DNA from: Symsagittifera roscoffensis
Lineage: Eukaryota > Xenacoelomorpha > Acoela > Convolutidae
NCBI RefSeq assembly: GCF_963678635.1
Contig: NC_087069.1
Span: 29,800,776-29,864,775, forward strand
DNA length: 64,000 nucleotides
Reading direction: 5' to 3'
Part shown: positions 45,293 through 57,387 of the stretch, one piece after another
Layout: every line of letters begins with the position of its first letter
How positions within the stretch are numbered: the first letter of the stretch is position 1
Position numbers and translations under genes: made by a program
The notes under the pieces: model-generated
Database searches by the model: none
What the model was told of the DNA's origin: nothing
The model's input: the letters and a program-made list of their open reading frames with translations, nothing else

Positions 45293-45330
45293 TATAAATA
45301 CTGCATTTGTCAAAACTTTCGGAGTCAATT
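45293..45330 (+). promoter_or_regulatory. TATA box and initiator-like pair, copy 1
   Basis: TATAAATA at 45293-45300 and TCAATT at 45325 (its A lies 34 bases from the first T of the TATA box). Copy 2 has TATAAATA and the initiator form TCAGTT at the same spacing. What would be transcribed is unclear. Confidence 0.3.
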
Positions 45331-45530
45331 CTAGAGCTCGGAGACCTCGGAAGTCAATTTGATCGACCTAAGAAAAAATCGAAACATTTTAAAAGATTTT
45401 TTTTTGAAACCCAACCTCCCTTGAGAAAATCCTAGATCCGCCGCTGCTCTCAAGAGAGTTTAAAAAAAAACAGTTTGTCAAAATTGCCACGAAAGGACGT
45501 TTAACCGTTTTAACTCAATTTATAGGTCGC

Positions 45531-45603
45531 CAACTCAATTTATAGGTCAAATCTTTCCAAAAAAAGAACCATTTTAGAAAAATTTGACCTATAAATTGAG
45601 TTG
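45531..45603. repeat. Hairpin-forming inverted repeat, copy 1
   Basis: Arms CAACTCAATTTATAGGTCAA(AT) at 45531-45552 and its complement at 45582-45603, perfect over 22 bp, with partial pairing further in. A partial direct copy of the arm lies at 45511. Confidence 0.85.
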
Positions 45604-45903
45604 GGACTATAGCGTATTTTCCTCTCTCAAATGCATTGTATGTTGGCGCCCAAGGCGTTATTAAAAAAATTTAAGATTCGAGTAAAGCTGAAATACCGCA
45701 GGGGGGTGGGGGGGTTGGGTCGTCAGGGGGTTCAATTCCTGTGAGAGGAGTAAAATACCCCTGACATGATCAGACCGTGGTAGATCAAGTAGAATATTTT
45801 TAATCTATAGAAGAAACCGATCGTATGTTCAGTTCAAGGATGTCAAACCTAATTGCATGTGGATTAGGGCTGGGAGAAGCTTTGTTTCTATTCAGATCGT
45901 GGG

Positions 45904-46117
45904 TGATAAAATGTTTATTTGTTACAGCTAATTCTACTTATGCACAGATAAAATGCTACGTTAAAATTGAATTAATCTCAAAGTTAAATCATTAAAAAGT
46001 GAGAAAGCGTTATCTCCGCCCGAGAGAATGAGTACATCAATGTCATAACGTCAGTACCAGTTATAACAAATTGCAATTAATTAAAATGGTAAGATAAAAC
46101 TACTGCAAATCACAACA
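45904..46117 (-). repeat. LTR of truncated gypsy copy 1
   Basis: 214 bp, ending TGTTGTGATT on the minus strand start, clearly homologous to the 215-bp LTR at 561-775 but substantially diverged. The LTR palindrome is eroded (CTCCGCCCGAGAGAATG). Confidence 0.85.
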
Positions 46118-46300
46118 TTTCCTTGATAGGAAAAAAAACTAAATACTAAATTAAAGGTTACTGACCCTTTTCTCCCCCTGAAGGAAGCTGAACGAAATTT
46201 AACAAACTTCATTCGATAAGCACTAGGTTAAGTACTATCAATAAGACGACAAAAATAATGTTTGATAAAAAAGCAGTTAAACTAATAGACTAACTGATAT

Positions 46301-46385
46301 TTAGTAGATCCGATGGAATTTAGATCCGATGGAGTAGATCCGAGGGAGTAGATCCGATGGACTAGATCCGATGGAATTTAGTTCA
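46301..46385 (+). repeat. Short tandem repeat, GTAGATCCGATGGA units, copy 1
   Basis: Five units of about 15-17 bp (AGATCCGATGGA core) in the 3' UTR of the truncated gypsy copy. Copy 2 at 59379-59434 has four units. The intact element has no such array. Confidence 0.85.
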
Positions 46386-48338
46386 AAAGAGTTACGCTAG
46401 TATTAACTGAATCAGAATTTTAATACAAATATGGAAGAAAAACTTTTACCTCTGCAGGTATGTACTAGGAGATCCAGACTTAAAATCGAAGGATAAATAA
46501 GCTAGTTTAAGGGAAAAGTGGTAAAAGTTTACTGTATTAGTTTTTCTCTATTTCTATAAAATTTTCCAGTTGAGCGCTAAGCAATTCACTGACCAATTCT
46601 TCGATTTCATTAAAATTGTCCAGAGCCACTCTCAAGGATTGGTCTGTTGAAGAAAGGGTTAGTATGTCCGCTGAAGAAGTGTCTGAGGCGTTAGCCGTAT
46701 CATCGAGGGAAAGTACTGAGATGATTAGGAGTTATCTTAACCAAAAGAATTGGGGAAGATGTCGTTCTGTCGGATCCTGATTGTTCATGATGTTCAAGGA
46801 TGATCGGGTTTGTCACTGTTTCCAGCTGATTGTGTAAGATATCTATAATGTCTATGTAAAGCTTTTTACCGTAAAACTGGGGAGATCCTACATGTCGGCC
46901 CGACCGAAGAAGTTTAAACTCGTTACCGGTGTTGTTGTTTTTAGAAGATTCTTGGCCAGCCGTGTTCTCGTCCGATGAATCGATTATCTTGTAGATTGGG
47001 ATGTCTCCAGTCGCATCGTTTTGTGAGGTCTCCTGTTTATCCGGCGGATAGTCGGGTTGTTTGGCCTCTGTAGTTGTCGGAAACTGTGCAATTGGTGGAA
47101 AATGAGTCCGGCTCTGTCCTCGAGATGCAGTTAGGGCAATCTAGTGGGTCCGATGATCAAGGTTGGCCGCCTAAAATCTCAGTTTTATCATGTCCCAAGC
47201 TATATGTGAGTCTATGGTGGGAATATTAGGTTCTGGTTCTCTAATTTTATCTGAAATGATACGTTCTCTAATCATATCTCTGCAAGGAAAACCTCCCGCT
47301 ATCCACTCCCAATAACTAATATCTGATGTGCCCGATGAAATTAAAATTGATTCATTGCAAGCTAAGTAACCGGTTTTTTGGATCTTTTTCTTGTCCCGTG
47401 AAGATCTGTTTCTGTCCGGTTTGGCTTAGGGTTTTGAGACTCTGGTCTTTGTGTCGTTATCAGAGGTGGCGAACTCAGTTTGGAGTCTTGTCTTCGGGCC
47501 TGTTTTTCTCGTAGTTGTTGGTTTCGTTTTCGTAGTCCGCTTTGAACCTAGTTCGGGAAGTAAGTGAAAGGAAATAATGCCTCTAAAGGAACGAATAGTA
47601 GACGAGTTAGATTTCGGAAGAACGATATCGGGTTTTCTTATAATTTTTCCGTCGGATAATTCTATCGTGCTTTTGAAGCATTTATAATTTTCCGGTTAAG
47701 TTTTCTATAAAACGGGATTCCGTTTGTGCTGGTCTTAATTTTCCGAAGTCTATCTTCTTTGAAAGGATTTTGTAATGGCATTCGAGATGAATCTGACTCG
47801 TAGCCTTTCTCCATCGGACACTGGTTTTTCATCGGGATTGTAGTGTCCTTTTATCCGTCTTCGACCCGATCATCAGAGTTCGACTATAATTCCAATCTTT
47901 TGCATAGTATTGATTTTTTTTTGTCTAAAATTCCATGGGATAGACTATTTGAGGCTAACTGTTATCAGATCGAGTTTGGTTTACTATTGAACTGTATTTG
48001 AAAAGGTGAACATTTGGTTTTTGATTGGAAAGACGAACTAAGATTCCAGATAATTTTTGAGACTGCGTGTTGTGAAGTAAGTTTCTGATGTTCCTGAGCC
48101 ATTGCTATAAATTTAAATTTTACAGTCAGTACATAAGTAAAAGTTTTTCCAATAAGCTATTAGAGCGATGGTCGTCAACTGTTCAAATTTTAGTTTAATA
48201 ACATTGGAAACACAAAATAGTTTAAAATCTTGGCTAGCAAAATAAGATGCGTGGTCGACACGGATAGAAAAGGGAATGCCTTCTAAGTGAAAATAACCTT
48301 GAATGAATTCAATAACCTACTTGATGAAGTGGAAGATG

Positions 48339-49234
48339 TTATTTTAGCCGAGGGAAATTTTGAAAATCTGTCAATGCATAATAAAAAATTATAATTTTTC
48401 CACAACTGGAATCCAAAAGACCGGCTAAATCAAGATTTGAATCCTCATTAAGCTCAGATAAAGATGGTAATCGGCTGATTTGAGTACAAAGATTAATAAT
48501 TTTTGTATTCTCACTAATTTGTATGCATTGAGAACAGTTTATACCGTGAAAAAAATTATACTGGGCGACGTTTTTCATACCGAATTCAACCGGATGGGCT
48601 TTATGGAGTGTCTTTATAACTCCGTTTCCTAATGATAAATGGTGTACTAGAAGATCTCGAATGAACTGGTTTAGATAAAAGTAAGTTGCTCTAATCTTGT
48701 TTTCATCATCCTGAAGAGCTTTGACGATAGGACTTAACATTGGGTCTTCCTCTGTTATTGGGGCTACCAATTTAGCATTGAATAAGGTATTTAAGTCCAA
48801 TGGACGTTCAGGCAACTTTAGATTTTGTCGGTATTTAATAACAAGTCTTTCATGTTCTGATAAAATAGCAAGTTCGACTGATATTCGAATACCGGAAGTA
48901 GAAGGATTAATACAATTTTGATTAATGGACAATAAATAAAACTTTAAGATCCCGAGAAGAATTAATAAAGCTACGATCAAGAATAAAAAAAGTATAAGAA
49001 AGCAGAAATTGATGATAAAAAAATTTGTAGAGTTAGTAATTGAAAATTCAGGTGTTTTATTGTAAAACTGAAAGGTAAAAGATGATTGACCCATCTCGTT
49101 AATTGACTATGATATGTTTTACTTCCGTGGTTATGTGAAAGTGCTGAACGGAGGGCTTTATGATTCGTAACCAATTCATATTCCCAGTCGTAAAGGTAAT
49201 TCTTGTAATGCTCGAACGCCCAAACGACTCTCAA
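48339..49234 (-). pseudogene. RNase H and integrase N-terminus of truncated gypsy copy 1
   Basis: The frame 48977-49234 reads RVVWAFEHYKNYLYDWEYEL and NHKALRSALSHNHGSKTYHS, the end of RNase H (TDHKA has become TNHKA). The frame 48339-49094 reads the linker, then KLPERPLDLNTLFNAKLVAP as in the intact Pol, and FFHGINCSQC from the integrase zinc finger. It ends soon after LDLAGLLDSS (first catalytic Asp). It contains internal deletions relative to the intact element. Confidence 0.75.
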
Positions 49235-49739
49235 AAATTCCGATTCATTTGTGGAATATCTAGATTCATGCGAATTTGAAAATCCAGTTTTCCAGTCATT
49301 CCCGTGGAGTTTTTTTGAAGAGGCTCCAAGTATGTTAAGGGATGCGTCTGTTTTTTCTCGTAATACGCTTCAAATCAAAATGTGTAATTTCAGTAAGATT
49401 CATTCCACAGGAAGATTAGTTTCCGATTTCACAACGATCTTAATGGACTTCACAGGAGCGCTAAATTACGATCAAATTTAATATATTGATTTTTTTGGAC
49501 CATAGAATGATCTTAGTTCTCTAATTATTCTTTGGAATTGGTAGGCATTCAATGGCTTCAGTTTTGTCGACTAATGGAGCAATTCCTAATTTGGATCATT
49601 TGAATCCGAGCCATTCTATTTCTTTTTGAAAAGCTTACATTTTGGCCACACGACGGCGAAATTAAAATCGTCTAAAATTGGTAAAAATTTCAAAACGGTA
49701 TTTTTGTGTTCGGTAAAACATCTTTTGGAAGCCACCAAA

Positions 49740-50155
49740 ATGTCGTCGAGGTAAAAATTAGCTTAAGGAATGTTTCCGGTTGTGGAATCCATGATTCTCT
49801 GGAATTGATTCGGCATGCCACCAAGTCCGTAAGAGCCGGTGGAAAAAAGATATGTGCACGTTATGTCCTCACCTACCACGCTAAAATTGCACTGACTACT
49901 GGTAAAATTGTCTAGTGAGAGTTGGCTATTAGCGTTCTGTAAGTCCAAGTTGGTGAACCAGACTTCGTTTGAAACTTGAGATGCAACCATATTATGTTTC
50001 CACTGTGCTCGTGACATGTTTCGACTGTGCTCGGGTATGCTTCGACCGTGCTCGTGGTATGCTTCGACCATGCTCGTGGTAAATTTCGGCCATGCTCGAT
50101 TTACTTTTCGGCCAAACTCAAGATAAGTATCACCCATGCTCGCGGTATGTTTCAA
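49740..50155 (-). pseudogene. RT palm remnant fused to satellite frame, copy 1
   Basis: The minus-strand frame 49763-50155 starts inside the satellite (EAYHEHGRSIPEH) and passes without a stop into SNEVWFTNLDLQNANSQLSL of RT. TAA at 49763-49765 ends it, and FYLDDILVAS, the active site, follows in the same frame. The same arrangement, including the TAA, is in copy 2. Confidence 0.7.
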
Positions 50156-53100
50156 TCATTCTCGAGTTAAGTTTCGACCATACCCGCGGTATGTTTCGAT
50201 TACGCTCCTGGTATGATTCGACCATGCTCGTGACAAGTTTCAACCGTTATCGTGGTAAGTTTCAACCATGCTCGTGGTATGTTTTGACAGTTCTAGAGGT
50301 ATGTTGTCACAGTTCTGATGTTTTGAATGTTCTCGAGAATATTTCGACCCCGGTCGAGCTTTTTTGTTTTGACAGTGCTCGTGATATCTTTGATCCGCTC
50401 GTGGTATGTTTCGACAGTGCTCGTGGTATGTTTTCACTATACTTGCGACATGTTTCAACCATTCTCGTGGCATAACTTGACAGTTCTCGAGGTATGTCGT
50501 CACAATTTTGATACATTGAACGTGATGGATAGGGTTATGATCGTGCTCGTGGTATACTTCCACTGTGCTCGTGGCATTTTTTGACTATGCTCGCGGTATG
50601 TTCCAACCGTATTCGTGGCATAATTTGACAGTTATCGATATATATCGTCACAGTTCTGATATTTTGACCGTGTTGGATAGGGTTACCATCGTGCTCGTGG
50701 TATGTTTCCACTGTGCTCGTGACATGTTTCGACTGTGTTCGGGGTATGTTTCGACCGAGCTCGTGGTGTGCTTCCACCATGCTCGTGGTAAGTTTTGGCC
50801 ATGCTCGATTTACGTTCCGGCCAATCTCAAGATAAGTATCAGCCATGCTCGCGGTATGTTTCAATCAATCTCGAGTTCAGTTTTGACGATACCCGCTGTA
50901 TGTTTCGACTATGCTCCTGGTATGCTTCGACCATGCTCGTGGTATGTTTCGACCTTGCTCGTGGTATGTTTTGACTATGCTCGCGGTATGTTTCAACCGT
51001 ATTCGTGGCATAATTTGACAGTTCTCGAGATATGTCGTCTCAGTTCTGATAACTTGACCATGTTGGATAGGGTTACGATCGTGCTCGTGGTATGTTTCCA
51101 AAGTGCTCGTGACATGTTTCGACTGTGTTCGGGGTACGTTTTGACCGTGCTCGTGGTATGCTTCGACCATGCTCAGGGTAAGTTTTGGCCATGGTCGATT
51201 TACGTTTCGGTCAACCTCAAGATAAATATCAACCATGCTCGCGGTATGTTTAAATCATTCTCGAGTTAAGTTTCGACCATACCCGTGGTATGTTTCGACT
51301 AGGCTCCTGGTATGATTCTACCATGCTCGTGGTAAATTCCAACCGTTATCGTGGTATGTTTCAACCATGCTCGTGGTATGTTTTGACAGCTCTAGAGGTA
51401 TGTTGTCACAGTTCTGATGTTTTGAATGTGCTCGAGAATATTTCGACCCCGCTGGAGCTTTTTTGTTTTTACCGTGCTCATATTACGTTTGATTCGCTCG
51501 TGGTATGTTTCAACCATGCTCGTGGTATGTTTTGAGTATGCTCGCGTTTGTTTCAACCGTATTCGTGGCATAATTTGACAGTTATCGATGTCTGTCGTCA
51601 CAGTTCTGATATTTTGACCGTGTTGGATAGGGTTACGATCGTGCTCGTGGTATGTTTCCACTGTACTCGTGGCATGTTTTGACTATGCTCGCGGTATGTT
51701 TCAACAGTATTAGTGGCATAATTTGACAATTCTTGAGGTATCTGGTCTCAGTTCTGATAATTTGACCGTGTTGGATAGGGTTACGATCGTGCTCGTGGTA
51801 TGTTTCCACTGTGCTCGTGACATGTTTCGATTGTGTTCGGGGTATGTTTCGACCGTGCTCGTGGTATGCTTCGACCATGCCCGTGGTAAGTTTCAACCGT
51901 TATCCTGGTATGTTTCAACCATGCTCGTGGTATGTTTTGACAGTTCTAGACGTATGTCGTCACAGTTCTGATGTTTTGAACGTGCTCGAGAATATTTCGA
52001 CCCCGCTCGAGCTTTTTTGTTTTGACCGTGCTGATATGTTTGATCCGCTCGTGGTATGTTTCGACAGTGCCCGTGGTATGTTTCTACTATGCTTGCGTTA
52101 TGTTTCAACCATTCTCGTGGCATAACTTGACAGTTCCTGAGTCATGTCGTCACAATTTTGATACTTTGAACGTGATGGATAGGGTTATGATCGTGCTCGT
52201 GGTATACTTCCACTGTGCTCGTGGCATTTTTTGACTATGCTCGCGGTATGTTCCAACCGTATTCGTGGCATAATTTGACAGTTATCGATATATGTCGTCT
52301 CAGTTCTGATAAATTGACCGTGTTGGATATGGTTACGATCGTGCTCGTGGTATGTTTCCAATGTGCTTGTGACATGTTTCGACTGTGTTCGGGGTACGTT
52401 TTGACCGTGCTCGTGGTATGCTTCGACCATGCTCAGGGTAAGTTTTGGCCATGGTCGATTTACGTTTCGGCCAACCTCAAGATAAGTATCACCCTTGCTC
52501 GCGGTGTGTTGTAATCATTCTCGAGTTAAGTTTCGACCATGGCCGCAGTATGTTTCGACTATGCTCCTGGTATGATTCGATCATGCTCGTGGTAAGTTTC
52601 AACCGTTATCGTGGTATGTTTCAACCATGCTCGTGGTATGTTTTGACAGTTCTAGACGTATGTCGTCACAGTTCTGATGTTTTGAACGTGCTCGAAAATA
52701 CTTCGACCCCGCTCGAGCTTTTTTGTTTTGACCGTGCTTGGGATATGTTTGATCCGCTCGTGGTATCTTTCGACAGTGCCCGTAGTATGTTTCTACTATG
52801 CTTGCGGTATGTTTCAACCATTCTCGTGGCATAACTTGACAGTTCCTGAGTCATGTCGTCACAATTTTGATACTTTGAACGTGATGGATAGGGTTATGAT
52901 CGTGCTCGTGGTATGTTTCCACTGTGCTCGTGGCATCTTTTGACCATGCTCGCGGTATGTTCCAACCGTATTCGTGGCATAATTTGACAGTTCTTGAGGT
53001 ATGTCGTCACAGTTCTGATATTTCGACCGTGTTGGATAGGGTTACGATCGTGCTCGTGGTATGCTTCGACCATGCTCGTGGTAATTTTTGGCCATGCTCG

Positions 53101-56100
53101 GTTTACGTTTCGGCCAACCTCAAGATAAGTATTACCCATGCTCGCGGTATGTTTCAATCATTCTCGAGTTAAGTTTCAACCATACCCGCGGTATGTTTCG
53201 ACTTTGCTCCTGGTATGATTCGACCATGCTCGTGATAAGTTTCAAACGTTATCGTGGTATGTTTCAACCATGCTTGTGGTATGTTTTGACAGTTCTAGAG
53301 GCATGTTGTCACAGTTCTGATGTTTTGAATGTTCTCGAGATTATTTCGACCCCTGTCGAGCTTTTTTTGTTTGGACAGTGCTCGTGATATGTTTGATCGG
53401 CTCGTGGTGTGTTTCGACAGTGCTCGTGGTATGTTTTTACTATACTTGCGGTATGTTTCAACCATTCTCGTGGCATAACTTGACAGTTCTCGAGGTATGT
53501 CGTCACAATTTTGATACATAGAACGTGATGGATAGGGTTATGATCGTGCTCGTGGTATGTTTCCACTGTGCTCGTGGCATGTTTTGACTATGCTCGCGGT
53601 ATGTTTCAACCGTATTCGTGGCATAAATTGACAGTTCTCGAGGTATATCGTCACAGTTCTGATATTTTGACCGTGTTGGATAGGGTTACCATCGTGCTCG
53701 TGGTATGTTTCCACTGTGCTCGTGACATGTTTCGACTGTGTTCGGGGTATGTTTCGACCGAGCTCGTGGTGTGCTTCCACCATGCTCGTGGTAAGTTTTG
53801 GCCATGCTCGATTTACGTTTCGGCCAACCTCATGATAAGTATCAGCCATGCTCGCGGTAGTTTTCAATCATTCTCGAGTTAAATTTTGACGATACCCGCT
53901 GTATGTTTCGACTATGCTCCTGGTATGCTTCGACCATTCTCGTGGTATGTTTCGACCTTGCTCGTGGTATGTTTTGACTATGCTCGCGGTATGTTTCAAC
54001 CGTATTCGTGGCATAATTTGACAGTTCTCGAGATATGTCGTCTCAGTTCTGATATACTGACCGTGTTGGATAGGGTTATGATCGTGCTCGTGGTATGTTT
54101 CCAGTGTGCTCGTGACATGTTTCTTCTGGTTTCGGGGTATGTTTCGACCGTGATCGTGGTATGCTTCGATCATGCTCAGGTTAAGTTTTGACCATGGTCG
54201 ATTTACGTTTCGGTGAACCTCAAGATAAATATCAACTATGCTCGCTGTATGTTTCAATCATTCTCGAGTTAAGTTTCGACCATAACCGTGGTATGTTTCG
54301 TCTAGGCTCCTGGTATGATTCTATCATGCTCGTGGTAAATTTAAAGCGTTATCGTGGTATTTTTCAACCATGCTCGTGGTATGTTTTGACAGCTCTAGAG
54401 GTATGTTGTCACAGTTCTGATGTTTTGAATGTGCTCGAGAATATTTCGACCCCGCTGGAGTTTTTTTGTTTTTACCGTGCTCATATTACGTTCGATTCGC
54501 TCGTGGTACGTTTCAACCGTGCTCGTGGTATGTTTTGAGTATGCTCGCGTTTGTTTCAGCCGTATTCGTGGCATAATTTGACAGTTCTCGAGGTATGTCG
54601 TCACAGTTCTGATATTTGACCGTGTTGGATAGGGTTACGATCGTGCTCGTGGTATGTTTCCACTGTACTCGTGGCATGTTTTGACTATGTTCGCGGTATG
54701 TTTCAACCGTAATCGTGGCATAATTTGACAATTCTCGAGGTATCTCGTCTCAGTTCTGATGATTTGACCGTGTTGGATAGGGTTACGATCGTGCTCGTGG
54801 TATGTTTCCACTGTGCTCGTGACATGTTTCGACTGTGTTCGGGGTATGTTTCGACCGTCCTCGTGGTATGCTTCAACCATGCTCGTGATAAGTTTTGGCG
54901 ATGCTCGATTTACGTTTCGGCCAACCTCAAGATAAGTATCACCCATGCTCGCGGTGTGTTTCAATCATTCTCGAGTTAAGTTTCGACCATACCCGCAGTA
55001 TGTTTTGACTATGCTCCTGGTATGATTCGATCATGCTCGTGGTAAGTTTCAACCGTTATCTTGGTATGTTTCAACCATGCTCGTGGTATGTTTTGACAGT
55101 TTTAGACGTATGTCGTCACAGTTCTGATGTTTTGAACGTGCTCGAGAATATTTCGACCCCGCTCGAGCTTTTTTGTTTTGACCGTGCTTGGGATATGTTT
55201 GATCCGCTCGTGGTATGTTTCGACAGTGCCCGTGGTATGTTTCTACTATGCTTGCGGTATGTTTCAACCATTCTCGTGGCATAACTTGACAGTTCTTGAG
55301 TCATGTCGTCACAATTTTGATACTTTGAACGTGATGGATAGGGTTATGAACGTGCTCGTGGTATATTTTCACTGTGCTCGTGGCATGTTTTGACTATGCT
55401 CGCGGTATGTTTCAACCGTATTCGTGGCATAATTTGACAGTTCTCGAGGTATGTCGTCACAGTTCTTATTTTTCGACCGTGTTGGATAGGGTTACGATCG
55501 TGCTCGTGGTATGCTTCGACCATGCTCGTGGTAAGTTTTGGCCATGCTCGATTTACGTTTCTGCCAACCTCAAGATAAGTATCACCCATGCTCGCGGTGT
55601 GTTTCAATCATTCTCGAGTTAAGTTTCGACCATACCCGCAGTATGTTTCGACTATGCTCCTGGTATGATTCGATCATGCTCGTGGTAAGTTTCAACCGTT
55701 ATCTTGGTATGTTTCAACCATGCTCGTGGTATGTTTTGACAGTTTTAGACGTATGTCGTCACAGTTCTGATGTTTTGAACGTGCTCGAGAATATTTCGAC
55801 CCCGCTCGAGCTTTTTTGTTTTGACCGTGCTTGGGATATGTTTGATCCGCTCGTGGTATGTTTCGACAGTGCCCGTGGTATGTTTCTACTATGCTTGCGG
55901 TATGTTTCAACCATTCTCGTGGCATAACTTGACAGTTCTTGAGTCATGTCGTCACAATTTTGATACTTTGAACGTGATGGATAGGGTTATGAACGTGCTC
56001 GTGGTATATTTTCACTGTGCTCGTGGCATGTTTTGACTATGCTCGCGGTATGTTTCAACCGTATTCGTGGCATAATTTGACAGTTCTCGAGGTATGTCGT

Positions 56101-57188
56101 CACAGTTCTTATTTTTCGACCGTGTTGGATAGGGTTACGATCGTGCTCGTGGTATGCTTCGACCATGCTCGTGGTAAGTTTTGGCCATGCTCGATTTACG
56201 TTTCTGCCAACCTCAAGATAAGTATCACCCATGCTCGCGGTATGTTTCAATCATTTTCGAGTTAAGTTTCGACCATACCCGCGGTATGTTTCGACTATGC
56301 TCCTGGTATGAATCGACCATGCTTGTGGTAAGTTTCAACCTTTTTGTGGTATGTTTCAACCATGCTCGTGGTATGTTTTGACAGTTCTAGAGGTATGTTG
56401 TCACAGTTCTGATGTTTTGAATGTGCTCGAGAATATTTCGACCCCCCTCGAGTTTTTGTTTTGACCGTGCTTGGGATATGTTTGATCCGCTCGTGATATG
56501 TTTCGACCGTGCTCGTGGTATGTTTTGACTATGCTCGCGGTATGTTTTAACCGTATTCGTGGCATAATTTGACAGTTCTCGAGATATGTCGTCACAGTTC
56601 TGATATTTTGACCGTGTTGGATAGAGTCACAATCGTGCTCGTGGTATGTTTCCACTGTGCTCGTGACATGTTTCGACTGCGTTCGGGGTATGTTTTGACC
56701 GTGCTCGTGGTATGCTTCGACCAAGCTCGTGGTAAGTTTTGGCCATGCTCGATTTACGTTTCGGCCAACCGCAAGATAAGTATCACCCATGCTCGCGGTA
56801 TATTTCAATCCTTCTCGAGTTAAGTTTCGACCATACCCGCGGTATGTTTCGACTATGCTCCTGGTATGATTCGACCATGGTCGTGGTAAGTTTCAACCGT
56901 TATCGTGGTATGTTTCAACCACGCTCGTTGTATGTTTTGACAGTTCTAGAGGTATGTTGTCACAGTTCTGATGTTTTGAATGTGCTCAAGAATATTTCGA
57001 CCCCGCTCGAGCTTTTTTGTTTTGACCGTACTCGTGATTTGTTTGATCCGCTCGTGGTATGTTTCGACGGTGCCCGTGGTATATTTTTACTATGCTTGCA
57101 GTATGTTTCAACCGTTCTCGTGGCATAACTTGACAGTTCTCGAGTCATGTCGTCACAATTTTGATACTTTGAACGTGATGGATAGGGC
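49995..57188. repeat. 22-bp satellite array 1 (about 7.2 kb)
   Basis: Roughly 325 diverged copies of GTATGTTTCGACCGTGCTCG(TG). Variant units follow one another in a higher-order pattern: markers such as GGATAGGGTTA recur at alternating spacings of about 148 and 390-560 bp. Two adjacent 643-bp blocks (from about 55033 and 55676) are nearly identical. It is CpG-rich and more GC-rich than the rest of the window. Both strands have long stop-free frames that are a by-product of the unit. Confidence 0.95.
55033..56318. repeat. Higher-order repeat, two 643-bp blocks
   Basis: The sequence from about 55033 to 55675 is repeated from 55676 with no or almost no change over most of its length. It is the youngest duplication in the array. 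Confidence 0.85.
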
Positions 57189-57303
57189 TTGACTGGTTGA
57201 AACCGAGCAAAAGATTTAAGAAAATTTTGAGACCTTTTTTCTCGACAACCCGTACATTTTCTTTTTTTATAAAATTTAAACTGTACTCTTTATTTATGCT
57301 CAC

Positions 57304-57387
57304 CTGGGGAGACTCGATTGAAAACTTTTCCCTGACCAGGGAGATGATCTCCAGAGCACGGTCTTCTGAAGACCTTTCAATGTTCAT
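57304..57387 (-). CDS. Exon-like ORF with splice donor, copy 2
   Basis: 28 codons (MNIERSSEDRALEIISLVRE, then KFSIESPQ) ending at CCCAG/GTGAGC, as in copy 1. The region from ATCATC to the donor is unchanged between copies. Confidence 0.35.

Larger units (their letters stand above)
44090..49994. repeat. Macro-repeat flank, copy 1
   Basis: Collinear with 57215-62050 apart from large indels: copy 2 lacks about 1.35 kb between 47270 and 48617; copy 1 lacks about 33 bp near 48648 and about 0.3 kb near 49050. It contains the short exon-like ORF, a TATA-like site, the hairpin, a MITE end, and a truncated gypsy element. It meets the 22-bp satellite at 49995. Confidence 0.85.
45904..49994 (-). mobile_element. 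Truncated gypsy element, copy 1 (RT to 3' LTR)
   Basis: Same family as 556-7522, minus strand. Only the 3' part is present: RT palm (about 49994-49740), RNase H (49234-48977), linker and integrase zinc-finger region (49094-48339), pol C-terminus to about 46545, 3' UTR and LTR. Gag, protease and 5' LTR are absent; homology stops at 49994 inside RT where the satellite begins. Frames are broken in several places. The integrase catalytic core is mostly missing or unreadable. Confidence 0.85.

Noticed and set aside
49995-57188. Dozens of 60-234 codon ORFs on both strands in the satellite
   Set aside because: They follow the 22-bp unit, which lacks stops in every frame. Their peptides are periodic translations of the repeat with no start context, domain or frame preference.
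49995-57188. CRISPR-like array
   Set aside because: Units are contiguous and diverged, with no unique spacers, and the context is a eukaryotic genome.
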